A stretch of 64,000 nt of DNA from CAVQCT01 sp964371785. GTDB lineage: Bacteria > Zixibacteria > MSB-5A5 > GN15 > FEB-12. The DNA lies in assembly GCA_964371785.1 (NCBI GenBank), contig CAYJOL010000001.1, forward strand, positions 186,001 to 250,000, read 5' to 3'. Made by a program: the position numbers and the translations under genes. The number at the start of each line of letters is the position of its first letter. Position 1 is the stretch's first letter. The notes beneath the pieces were generated by a model. The model saw nothing but the letters and a program-made list of their open reading frames with translations. It had not been told where the DNA came from and searched no databases. Below are positions 33,126-41,006 of this stretch, one piece after another.

Positions 33126-33698
33126 TTACTTAACCACGGTGAATTTGTATGGGCCGTTCCATTTCGGCTTGTAGTTCGGCGAAGCGAACAACCATTTGCC
33201 GGTCGGCGGGAAGTACGATGAATCCACGGTTATCTTTCCGGGGTCATTGAACCGCATGGTGACCGAGAGGTTCTTCTGCGTATCATGCGGTTTGTAGCGC
33301 TGTTTGACGCAAATACCGCCAAAGCCGAGCAATTCGGGCAGTTTGCCGTTCCAGTCGCTCTCGACTACGTAAACGCCGCCGAGGTCCCAAATCGACTTGT
33401 CTTGCCAGCCGTTAAAACCTTTAACATCGCCGCGCTTGTTAAGTCCGTTGCCGCTGTCGGCTACGTGCACCACCGTCTTGATGTTCGGCGAGGCGAACTT
33501 GAATCCCAGCGAAAATCCCCGCCATTCGGTATCATTATTGAAGTAGATGTCGAAATTGACATTCTGTCCTGCTTTAATTGTGCTGTCGTTGACAGCACCC
33601 GGGCCGGAGATCTTCACCCCCACCGAGGTAGCCATGACCATCGCCGAACACAGAAGTACACCGGCCACAAGCAAGACAATTGATTTGAATCCTCTCAT
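33126..33698 (-). CDS. Secreted protein with cohesin-like fold pattern
   Basis: 190 aa from the ATG at 33698 (AGGAGAGCGTA upstream). Signal peptide MRGFKSIVLLVAGVLLCSAMVMA, then a beta-sandwich pattern: GVKISGPGAVNDSTIKAGQNVNFDIYFNN, WRGFSLGFKF, and late strands ITVDSSYFPPTGKW, NGPYKFTVV. The start 'VxAGxxVxFxIxxxN...xxGFxLxFxF' is typical for cohesin-like and carbohydrate-binding-adjacent domains in FCB genomes. Monocistronic: near-consensus promoter at 33753 and terminator at 33080. No catalytic residues seen. Distantly similar in layout to its neighbour at 32276. Confidence 0.7.
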   Translation of the reverse strand: MRGFKSIVLLVAGVLLCSAMVMATSVGVKISGPGAVNDSTIKAGQNVNFDIYFNNDTEWRGFSLGFKFASPNIKTVVHVADSGNGLNKRGDVKGFNGWQDKSIWDLGGVYVVESDWNGKLPELLGFGGICVKQRYKPHDTQKNLSVTMRFNDPGKITVDSSYFPPTGKWLFASPNYKPKWNGPYKFTVVK

Positions 33699-33752
33699 TA
33701 CGCTCTCCTGGTATGTTATGTCGAAAGATTGTTTTCCGGTTGCAGGTTTTTG

Positions 33753-33781
33753 ATAATAAGCCATATACGCAAAGATGTCAA
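33753..33781 (-). promoter_or_regulatory. Consensus-like promoter of the gene at 33126
   Basis: On the minus strand TTGACA (33776-33781), a 17-base spacer and TATTAT (33753-33758). It lies about 55 bases upstream of the start codon. Together with the strong terminator it predicts a highly expressed short mRNA. Confidence 0.8.
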
Positions 33782-33978
33782 ATTGATTCTCCTGTTGCTT
33801 ATACTCCGAAATGTCGGCAAACAGTCAAAAAAACTGACTTTACCGCCACCGGCCAAAAGCTTTCGGATGACATTGGTTTTCATGTCGTCGACGCCGATGC
33901 CGCTTTCAACGAACACTCGGCGGACGGCGTAAATTGGTACATAACATATATTAATCTTAAACTGTCTCTTTTTTTTCG

Positions 33979-34007
33979 TTGACCGTTCATGGGCCAGATT
34001 GTATTTT
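33979..34007 (+). promoter_or_regulatory. Probable promoter of sdhCAB
   Basis: TTGACC (33979-33984), a 17-base spacer and TATTTT (34002-34007), 32 bases before the sdhC ATG. It lies in the 341-base divergent gap (33699-34039), which otherwise holds only AT-rich sequence and the opposing promoter at 33753. Confidence 0.6.
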
Positions 34008-34039
34008 CTTTCACAAAGTTAAATAAGGATTTTTGCTAT

Positions 34040-34771
34040 ATGAGTACTGCGGAATTAGATCAAATCAGCACGTCGAAATCCTCTGTTAGCTTCACGACAT
34101 CATCAATCGGCAAAAAGGCCCTGATGGCGGTCACCGGCGTGATGCTTCTCGGTTTCGTGATTGTGCACCTGCTGGGAAACCTCCAGGTTTTCTCCGGCCA
34201 GGAAAAGCTCGATCACTATGCCGAGACGCTTCAATCGCTGGGCGCCCTCAAGTGGGCATTCCGAATCTTTTTGCTCGCCTTTTTCGGTATTCACATCTGG
34301 AAAGGTGTGGTGTTGTGGCTGCAGAACAAAATGGCCCGCCCCGTCTCCTACGTCCGCCAAGACACCATCCAGGCGTCATTGGCATCGCGTACCATGATCT
34401 GGACCGGCCTCGTTATTTTCTTCTTTGTCATTTATCATCTCCTTCATTTCACACTGATCGTCACCAACCCGGAGTACACCAACCTCCCGCTGGACCCGCA
34501 CGGATATAAGGATGTCTATTCGATGGTCATTCTCGGATTCAGCAATATCTGGATCTCGCTGGTGTACCTTATCGCCGTGTCCTTGATGGCGTATCACCTC
34601 AGTCACGCGACCGAGTCATTTTTCCAGACCCTCGGTCTGAACAACGAAAAGTACCTCAAACGGCTCAAGGTGCTCAGCTATGCGCTGGCAACGATCCTCT
34701 GGCTCGGGTATATCTCGATTCCATTGGGTGTGCTGTTTAAAGTGGTCACTTTGCCGGGAGGAGTGCAGTAA
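34040..34771 (+). CDS. sdhC: Succinate dehydrogenase cytochrome b subunit (Bacteroidetes type)
   Basis: 243 aa from the ATG at 34040, with AAGGA upstream. Five membrane segments are visible (ALMAVTGVMLLGFVIVHLLGN, WAFRIFLLAFFGIHIWKGVVLW, SRTMIWTGLVIFFFVIYHLLHF, VILGFSNIWISLVYLIAVSLMAYHLSH, VLSYALATILWLGYISIPLGVLF), the single-subunit di-heme b558 layout. Conserved His in VHLLGN, GIHIWK, YHLLHF and YHLSHA are the likely heme ligands. It anchors the dehydrogenase and passes electrons to quinone. The stop overlaps the sdhA start (TAATG). Confidence 0.94.
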   Translation: MSTAELDQISTSKSSVSFTTSSIGKKALMAVTGVMLLGFVIVHLLGNLQVFSGQEKLDHYAETLQSLGALKWAFRIFLLAFFGIHIWKGVVLWLQNKMARPVSYVRQDTIQASLASRTMIWTGLVIFFFVIYHLLHFTLIVTNPEYTNLPLDPHGYKDVYSMVILGFSNIWISLVYLIAVSLMAYHLSHATESFFQTLGLNNEKYLKRLKVLSYALATILWLGYISIPLGVLFKVVTLPGGVQ

Positions 34772-36684
34772 TGAAACTTGAGTCCAAGGTTCCTTCAGGC
34801 CCGCTGGCCGATAAATGGAACAATTATAAGTTTACGATGAAACTGGTAAATCCGTCCAATAAACGGAAATACCGGGCGATCGTGGTCGGTACCGGTTTGG
34901 CCGGTGCATCGGCCGCCGCAAGCTTCGCCGAACTCGGCTATCAGGTATCCTGCTTCTGCTATCAGGATTCTTCGCGCCGGGCGCACAGCATCGCGGCGCA
35001 GGGCGGAATCAATGCGTCGAAAAATTATCGGAATGACGGCGACTCCACTTTCCGTCTCTTTTATGACACGGTCAAAGGCGGAGACTTCCGGTCCCGCGAA
35101 GCCAACGTCTATCGTTTGGCCGAAGTCAGCGGCAATATCATCGACCAGTGTGTAGCCCAGGGCGTCCCTTTTGCCCGTGAGTACGGCGGTCTGCTTTCCA
35201 ACCGTTCATTCGGCGGCGCACAGGTATCCCGTACGTTTTACGCACGCGGCCAGACGGGCCAGCAGCTGTTGCTCGGCGCTTACTCGGCCTTGAGCCGGCA
35301 GATCGGTCTTGGTGCGGTCAAAATGCATCCGCGTACGGAAATGTTGGACGTGGTGGTGGTCGATGGGTTTGCGCGCGGTATCGTCGTGCGCAATATGATT
35401 ACCGGCGAAATTGGCGCCTATGCGGCTGACGCCGTGGTGCTTGCGACCGGAGGCTACGCCAATGTCTTCTATCTCTCGACAAATGCCAAAGGATGCAATG
35501 TCACCGCGACATACCGTGCCTACAAAAAGGGCGCGGCGTTCGCCAATCCCTGCTATACGCAAATTCACCCTACCTGCATTCCGGTCAGCGGCGACTATCA
35601 ATCGAAACTCACCCTGATGTCCGAGTCGTTGCGCAACGACGGACGGATCTGGGTGCCGAAGAAAAAGGGTGATGACCGTGCGCCCGATCAAATTCCTGAA
35701 AACGAACGCGATTACTATCTGGAAAGAAAGTACCCGAGCTACGGAAACCTGGCCCCGCGCGATATTTCATCGCGAAGCGCCAAGGAAGCGGTGGACGATG
35801 GTCGCGGGGTCGGCCCGCATAAAAATGGCGTCTACCTTGATTTCAGCGACGCCATCAATCGGCTTGGCAAGGCGGTGATCGAAGACCGTTACGGTAACCT
35901 GTTCGACATGTATGCACGAATTACTGGCGAAGAACCGTACAAGGTCCCCATGCGCATCTACCCGGCCTCGCACTACACGATGGGTGGTTTGTGGGTCGAC
36001 TACAATCTTGAAAGTACGATCCCCGGTCTGTTCGTTCTTGGCGAAGCTAACTTCTCCGACCACGGCGCGAACCGACTCGGCGCGAGCGCCCTGATGCAGG
36101 GGCTTGCTGACGGGTATTTCGTGATCCCTTACACCATCGGCGATTACTTCGCGCGCACCGGAGCATCCGGCGTTACGACCGAACGAAAGGAATTTGCCGA
36201 AGCTATCGACGCCGCCAGGGAGCGCACGAAGAAGCTTCTGTCAGTCAAAGGAAAACGGACACCGGACTCATTTCACCGTGAGCTCGGTAAAATCATGTGG
36301 GAGTACTGTGGAATGGCCCGTGATGAAAAGGGGCTCAAGAAGGCGCTTGAGCTGATTCCGCAGCTTCGCGATGAATTCTGGAAAGATGTCAAAGTCATGG
36401 GCGCGAACGAAGAACTCAACCAGCAACTGGAACTTGCCGGTCGAGTGGCTGACTTCCTCGAGTTCGGTGAGCTCCTGGTCTACGACGCCTTAACGCGCGA
36501 TGAATCGTGCGGGGCGCACTTCCGGGTCGAACACCAGACTCCCGATGGCGAGGCTGTCCGCAACGATGATGACTTCCTGTTCGTGTCGGCCTGGGAGTTC
36601 ACGGGTGTCGGCAAGCAGCCGACCCTGCATAAAGAGCCCCTTGTCTATGAGAACGTCAAACTGGCCACAAGGAGTTACAAGTAA
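34771..36684 (+). CDS. sdhA: Succinate dehydrogenase/fumarate reductase flavoprotein subunit
   Basis: 637 aa, the longer Bacteroidetes/epsilon-type SdhA. FAD Rossmann motif VVGTGLAGASAAASFAELG (about residues 37-55); the flavinylation His region SIAAQGGINAS (about 73-83); active-site segment PASHYTMGGLWVDYN (about 400) with the HYTMGG signature; LGEANFSDHGANRLGASALMQG binds FAD. The C-terminal tail carries SCGAHFRVEHQT. It oxidises succinate to fumarate. Starts and stops overlap with sdhC and sdhB, so the three are coupled. Confidence 0.97.
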   Translation: MKLESKVPSGPLADKWNNYKFTMKLVNPSNKRKYRAIVVGTGLAGASAAASFAELGYQVSCFCYQDSSRRAHSIAAQGGINASKNYRNDGDSTFRLFYDTVKGGDFRSREANVYRLAEVSGNIIDQCVAQGVPFAREYGGLLSNRSFGGAQVSRTFYARGQTGQQLLLGAYSALSRQIGLGAVKMHPRTEMLDVVVVDGFARGIVVRNMITGEIGAYAADAVVLATGGYANVFYLSTNAKGCNVTATYRAYKKGAAFANPCYTQIHPTCIPVSGDYQSKLTLMSESLRNDGRIWVPKKKGDDRAPDQIPENERDYYLERKYPSYGNLAPRDISSRSAKEAVDDGRGVGPHKNGVYLDFSDAINRLGKAVIEDRYGNLFDMYARITGEEPYKVPMRIYPASHYTMGGLWVDYNLESTIPGLFVLGEANFSDHGANRLGASALMQGLADGYFVIPYTIGDYFARTGASGVTTERKEFAEAIDAARERTKKLLSVKGKRTPDSFHRELGKIMWEYCGMARDEKGLKKALELIPQLRDEFWKDVKVMGANEELNQQLELAGRVADFLEFGELLVYDALTRDESCGAHFRVEHQTPDGEAVRNDDDFLFVSAWEFTGVGKQPTLHKEPLVYENVKLATRSYK

Positions 36685-37424
36685 TGAACCTGACATTGTA
36701 TGTTTGGCGTCAAAAGAACGCTCAGGATAAAGGCCGGATGGAGAAGTACCAGGCGAAAAACATCAGTACTCACATGTCTTTTCTGGAGATGCTCGATGTT
36801 GTCAATGAAGACCTGATTCACCAGGGGATCGACCCGATTGCTTTTGACCATGACTGCCGCGAAGGTATCTGCGGCATGTGTTCGCTGGTAATCAACGGCA
36901 TCCCCCACGGACCGGAACAGACCACCGTCTGCCAGCTCCATATGCGGTATTTCAAAGACGGAGACACGATCTATGTTGAACCATGGCGGGCCAAAGCCTT
37001 TCCGCTTGTCAGAGATCTCGTGGTCGATCGCTCCGCTTTTGACCGGATTATGCAGGCCGGCGGATTCGTTTCCGTTAATACCGGAGGCGCTCCCGACGGT
37101 AACGCCCTGCCGATTGCGAAGGAAAATGCAGACACTGCCATGGATGCCGCCGCCTGTATCGGTTGCGGCGCCTGCGTGGCGGCGTGCAAGAACGCGTCAG
37201 CCATGCTGTTCGTCTCAGCCAAGGTCTCGCAGTTCGCCAACCTGCCCCAGGGTCAGGCGGAACGCAAACAGCGGGTGCTGAACATGGTAGCCCAGATGGA
37301 TAAGGAAGGATTCGGCAACTGCACGAATTACTACGAGTGCGAAGCTGCCTGTCCGAAAGAGGTCTCAGTTAAGTTCATCGCACAAATGAACCGCGACTAC
37401 CTCTGTGCTTTGGTTAAGAAGTAG
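36684..37424 (+). CDS. sdhB: Succinate dehydrogenase iron-sulfur subunit
   Basis: 246 aa. [2Fe-2S] ligands in CREGICGMCSLVING (about residues 55-68, with a fourth Cys in TTVCQLH), [4Fe-4S] ligands in CIGCGACVAACKNA (about 151-164), and the remaining cluster Cys in YYECEAACPKEV. This layout matches Bacteroidetes-type SdhB. It carries electrons from SdhA to the cytochrome b subunit. It is the last gene of the operon, followed by a terminator. Confidence 0.97.
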   Translation: MNLTLYVWRQKNAQDKGRMEKYQAKNISTHMSFLEMLDVVNEDLIHQGIDPIAFDHDCREGICGMCSLVINGIPHGPEQTTVCQLHMRYFKDGDTIYVEPWRAKAFPLVRDLVVDRSAFDRIMQAGGFVSVNTGGAPDGNALPIAKENADTAMDAAACIGCGACVAACKNASAMLFVSAKVSQFANLPQGQAERKQRVLNMVAQMDKEGFGNCTNYYECEAACPKEVSVKFIAQMNRDYLCALVKK

Positions 37425-37451
37425 TCCATTCCGATTCACATCCCAAACAAG

Positions 37452-37484
37452 AACGCCACTGCTCACACAGCCGGGGCGTTTTTA
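37452..37484 (+). terminator. Terminator of sdhCAB
   Basis: AACGCC (37452-37457) pairs with GGCGTT (37475-37480), with inner CTG/CAG pairing, and runs into TTTTT. It lies 27 bases after the sdhB stop. Confidence 0.75.
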
Positions 37485-37508
37485 TATGTCTGGCATATTC
37501 AATTGCCA

Positions 37509-38279
37509 CTACAACTCAATCTCCATTCCGTCGACCGCGGTTGTCAGATTGTCTATGACCGCTTTGGCGGCGCGGAGACTTATCTCGGCAACATCGTCCC
37601 TGTCCCCCAGATGGGTAATAATATATCGACCCACGCTGGCCGTCTGCGCGAATTTGAAAAACTGTTCCAGGTCCAGATGAGTCGATTCCAGTATGACAAT
37701 GTCAACACCGTCTATGAATTCCCTGATGTCATCAAATGACCCGATATCCGCCGAATAGAATACCGACTTGCCATCGACATTGATTTTGAACGAGTGGCAT
37801 TCCATCCTGTTGGGGAGATCGAGTTTTTCAATGTATTCTCGGTACCCGGACAGATGGGTGTTGCCGATGGCCTCGAGCCGGAAATCCTCGTCGTACACGA
37901 ATCCGTCTCCATATCCGTTGACTTTCAATTCAAAAGGAAGCTTCTCCCTGATAATGTAGACTGCCGGTAGAAACGCCTGCAGCGGTTTTACGAATTCATG
38001 CGGGACGAATATATTGAACGGCTCCTTCCGCCCCTTCAGGTAAACGAGCTGAATAAACAGCGGCAGTTCGCACACATGGTCCGGATGGGTATGGCTTATG
38101 AAAATCCTGTCGACCTCGAGTGGATTGAAGCCGCGTCGAAGAAACGACGACGTCACCCCGCCGCCACAGTCGATAAGACTCAAGCTATGGTCGGTCTTGA
38201 GCAAATAGCCGGCGGTGGCCCTGTCCGCCTGCGGCAGGCCCGACGAACTGCCCAGAATCGTCAATATATTTCTACCCAA
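37509..38279 (-). CDS. Metallo-beta-lactamase-fold hydrolase (RNase Z-like)
   Basis: 256 aa, TTG start with AAAGG upstream. The metal motif HTHPDH (FISHTHPDHVCELPLF, about residues 63-68) is intact, with later ligands in NTHLSG, YSADIGSFDD and ITHLGDRDD. The layout GSSSGLP...LIDCGGG...FISHTHPDH is that of RNase Z/arylsulfatase-type members, but the RNase Z exosite arm is not evident, so the substrate is unknown. Cytoplasmic. It converges with sdhB and diverges from the hemerythrin gene across a 186-base gap, in which no clear promoter pair was found. Confidence 0.88.
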   Translation of the reverse strand: MGRNILTILGSSSGLPQADRATAGYLLKTDHSLSLIDCGGGVTSSFLRRGFNPLEVDRIFISHTHPDHVCELPLFIQLVYLKGRKEPFNIFVPHEFVKPLQAFLPAVYIIREKLPFELKVNGYGDGFVYDEDFRLEAIGNTHLSGYREYIEKLDLPNRMECHSFKINVDGKSVFYSADIGSFDDIREFIDGVDIVILESTHLDLEQFFKFAQTASVGRYIITHLGDRDDVAEISLRAAKAVIDNLTTAVDGMEIEL

Positions 38280-38465
38280 ACGTCACGCCTTTCCAGTTAG
38301 TCCCAGCTAACTACGAACCGTTCACATAATTGCGCTTCTTCTTAAGATAAATCCGGGTGGACCGACTGGCAATATCAATAAACGGCCATACTTAGCCGAT
38401 AATTCGAATGATAGGAGACACCGGTATCAACATTCAACAGTGAAAAATCAGCCCCCGGAGTGGTT

Positions 38466-38909
38466 ATGGCTTTCTTGGAATGGTACGACACTTACAGCGT
38501 TCACGTGGATGAGATCGACCGCCAGCATAAGCAGCTGGTCCAAATGATCAACAAACTGCACGAATCCATCATCCAGAACCGCGTGGAAGAAGAAATCGGC
38601 AATACATTGACGGCTCTCGTGGAATACACGAAACGTCACTTTGCCGATGAAGAGCACTTGATGATGCGTATCGGTTATCCTCATCTTCATCAGCACCGAA
38701 TTCTCCATCAGAAACTCCGCGACCAGATCGCCGAAATACTCAAACGGCTTCGCGATAACGATCGCCTGACGGTCTTTGAGTTGATGGGGTTTCTTCGGGC
38801 ATGGCTGGTTGACCATATCCTTCGCGAGGATAGGAAAATCGGCGAAATGGTAGCCCAGAAAGCCGGATTCAGCGAGCCCCCCGTCGCGAGTGACAGGTCT
38901 CCGGTCTAG
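38466..38909 (+). CDS. Bacteriohemerythrin-like oxygen-binding protein
   Basis: 147 aa from the ATG at 38466 (GGAG five bases upstream). All seven di-iron ligands of the hemerythrin fold can be placed: His in DRQHKQL, His and Glu in KRHFADEEHLM, two His in HLHQHRILHQ, and His and Asp in LVDHILREDRK. A four-helix bundle is expected. These proteins bind O2 for storage, sensing or delivery. It stands alone between opposing genes. Confidence 0.93.
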   Translation: MAFLEWYDTYSVHVDEIDRQHKQLVQMINKLHESIIQNRVEEEIGNTLTALVEYTKRHFADEEHLMMRIGYPHLHQHRILHQKLRDQIAEILKRLRDNDRLTVFELMGFLRAWLVDHILREDRKIGEMVAQKAGFSEPPVASDRSPV

Positions 38910-38915
38910 ACCCGG

Positions 38916-39944
38916 TTAATTCAGGTGCTCCGCCATCAGGGCAAGCGCCTGTTCGCAGTCTGCGCGATTCACATCAAGATGAGTCACGAACCGCAGCTTC
39001 GTCTTTCCAAATGGAATAGCCAGTACACCGAATTGTTTGAGTCGCTCGGACATTACATCGGAACTCTCGCCAGTCGCTATTTTTGCTACCACGATGTTAG
39101 TATCGACCTTGCTCAGATCGACTTCAAATGCTGCCAATTCGTTCAAACCGCCGGCCAGCAACTTGGCATTGGCATGGTCCTCGGCAAGTCTGCCGATATT
39201 GTTCTTTATAGCATAGAGACCGGCCGCCGCAATAATGCCGACCTGGCGCATACCCCCTCCGAAGAGCTTGCGTTCGCGTCGACACTTCTCAATAAACTCC
39301 GCGCTTCCAAGAGCCAGAGAGCCGATTGGTGCTCCTAATCCTTTGGAGAGGCAAACCGAAACCGAGTCAAAAGGAGCTACCAACTCGGCCAGCGGAATTC
39401 CGGTGGCTACATGAGCATTCCATATCCTGGCGCCGTCGAGATGAAAGACCAGGTCGAATTCGTCACAGACTTCCCTCACTTTGAGAATCTCATCCTGCGG
39501 GAGCACGGTTCCCCCGTGTCGATTGTGCGTATTCTCCAAGGCCACCAGCTTGGTTAGGGGCGTATGCAGGTTTTTCGGGCGTACTGATTCGCGAATAAGG
39601 TCGGCCGGAATCATCCCGCGCTCGGTCGTCAGTAGATTGACCAGCAAGCCGGAATGCACCACCGGTCCGGCGACTTCGTAGTTGACGACATGGCACTCAC
39701 GTTCACACAACAGTTCCCAACCGGGTTGGGATTGAGCTTTCAGGCAAATCTGGTTGCCCATAGTGCCCGAAGGAACATACAAGGCGGCCTCTTTGTCGAA
39801 CAGGTCGGCTACATATCGCTCAAGAATCTTAACGGTTGGGTCATCTCCGAAGACGTCATCCCCCACCTCAGCTTCAAACATCGCCTGGCGCATGGCCGGC
39901 GACGGTTTAGTCACGGTGTCTGAACGAAGATCGATTGTTTTCAT
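38916..39944 (-). CDS. ltaE: Low-specificity L-threonine aldolase (PLP enzyme)
   Basis: 342 aa from the ATG at 39944, the normal aldolase N-terminus (MKTIDLRSDTVTKPSPAMRQAM). Diagnostic blocks: EVGDDVFGDDPTV, VPSGTMGNQ, ENTHNRHGGTVLP, FHLDGARIWNA, and the PLP-lysine segment SVCLSKGLGAPIGS (Lys about residue 200). It splits threonine (or allo-threonine) to glycine and acetaldehyde in the cytoplasm. Monocistronic by context: the cspA-like gene upstream ends in a terminator. Confidence 0.95.
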   Translation of the reverse strand: MKTIDLRSDTVTKPSPAMRQAMFEAEVGDDVFGDDPTVKILERYVADLFDKEAALYVPSGTMGNQICLKAQSQPGWELLCERECHVVNYEVAGPVVHSGLLVNLLTTERGMIPADLIRESVRPKNLHTPLTKLVALENTHNRHGGTVLPQDEILKVREVCDEFDLVFHLDGARIWNAHVATGIPLAELVAPFDSVSVCLSKGLGAPIGSLALGSAEFIEKCRRERKLFGGGMRQVGIIAAAGLYAIKNNIGRLAEDHANAKLLAGGLNELAAFEVDLSKVDTNIVVAKIATGESSDVMSERLKQFGVLAIPFGKTKLRFVTHLDVNRADCEQALALMAEHLN

Positions 39945-40018
39945 GAGAGCGAATATAGCAGAAAAAAATTCCGGCACAAGTACACACCGACAGGATAACC
40001 GGGGCCGGGGACAAAAAA

Positions 40019-40044
40019 AAGGCCGCCACTTTGGTGACGGCCTT
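40019..40044 (-). terminator. Terminator of the cold-shock gene
   Basis: AAGGCCGCCAC (40019-40029) and GTGACGGCCTT (40034-40044) form an 11-bp stem with one mismatch and a 4-base loop. On the minus strand it is followed by eight T residues. Confidence 0.9.
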
Positions 40045-40068
40045 CAATTTTTCAGCGTTGCTTGCCCA

Positions 40069-40281
40069 TCAGTTGCTCTGCGATGGCGATACGTTCCGGG
40101 CCTGGTAGCCCCTGTCCGAATTCAGCAGCTCGTAGGTGACTTCTTGACCCTCTTTGAGAGTCTTGTAACCTTCCATGTTGATTTGGGTGTAGTGGACGTA
40201 GACGTCTTTGTCAAGGCCCTCTTCGGAAATGAAGCCCCAGCCTTTTTTGTCATTGAAATACTTGACTTTGCCTTTGGACAT
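40069..40281 (-). CDS. Cold-shock domain protein
   Basis: 70 aa from the ATG at 40281, with GGAGG upstream. The RNA-binding motifs are KGWGFI (RNP1) and DVYVHY (RNP2; the common form is VFVHF, so both Phe are replaced by Tyr). MSKGKVKYFNDKKGWGFI is the usual CspA-family start. It binds single-stranded RNA or DNA as a chaperone. A strong terminator follows at once. Confidence 0.95.
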   Translation of the reverse strand: MSKGKVKYFNDKKGWGFISEEGLDKDVYVHYTQINMEGYKTLKEGQEVTYELLNSDRGYQARNVSPSQSN

Positions 40282-40370
40282 GCAGAATCCTCCAAAATGG
40301 ACGTTACTGATTCCCACGCTCATAAGTAATATATTACTTATACGTCAACAATCCAATAACAAATTCATTC

Positions 40371-41006
40371 TTATCTCATGAACAGGTAGACTTTCTCCAC
40401 TAATGTCATACACAACCCGGAGAGAATTGGTACTGTTACGTTGTCATCGGTCCCGAATGGAAATGCTTCGGCCAGCGTCGCGATGACTGCACCTGCTATC
40501 GCTACCGGAAACGCCAAATCTGGAACTATGATAGCCACGATAAGCGTCCCTACTAGACAGGCCGACGAACCCTCGATAGTCTTGTTATGAAAGAACCGAT
40601 GCCGCCCATATCGGCGGCCGATAATTGCGGCAAATGAATCGCCGACTATTATAAATGCAAGGGCCGCAATAGCTATCGGCTTCGAGAATAATGCAACCGT
40701 TAAGCAAGTCGACGTAAGTATATATGTAGCACCGGTAAAGTCTCCGTCCATCTCGTGTTGCCGAATGATCGGGCCGATAATCTTCTTGGCAAAGGAATTC
40801 CAGAAAGGCCAGTTACGGAGTCGAGACACATCTATAATAATCATCAGGACGGCAATCGGGACCATTATCCAGAGCATTCGATGCTTGGATAATCCCAGGA
40901 AATAATACCCGCCCGGAATAATGAGTGCGCCCATATGAGTGGCCTTACGCACCAACTCATGCGTGAAACTGATTTGATTGTCCGGACGGGAGCTATTTGT
41001 TGCCAT
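40371..41006 (-). CDS. SEC59/DGK1/VTE5-type CTP-dependent lipid kinase
   Basis: 211 aa with about six membrane helices. The family signatures are present: ELVRKATHMGALIIP near the N-terminus and IIVGDSFAAIIGRRYGRHRFFHNKTIEGSSACLVG (split by a turn, about residues 118-150), followed by AVIATLAEAFPFGTDDNVTVPI. These enzymes phosphorylate dolichol, diacylglycerol or phytol with CTP; the bacterial substrate is unknown. The first 14 bases overlap the parvulin gene end, so the two are coupled. Confidence 0.82.
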   Translation of the reverse strand: MATNSSRPDNQISFTHELVRKATHMGALIIPGGYYFLGLSKHRMLWIMVPIAVLMIIIDVSRLRNWPFWNSFAKKIIGPIIRQHEMDGDFTGATYILTSTCLTVALFSKPIAIAALAFIIVGDSFAAIIGRRYGRHRFFHNKTIEGSSACLVGTLIVAIIVPDLAFPVAIAGAVIATLAEAFPFGTDDNVTVPILSGLCMTLVEKVYLFMR

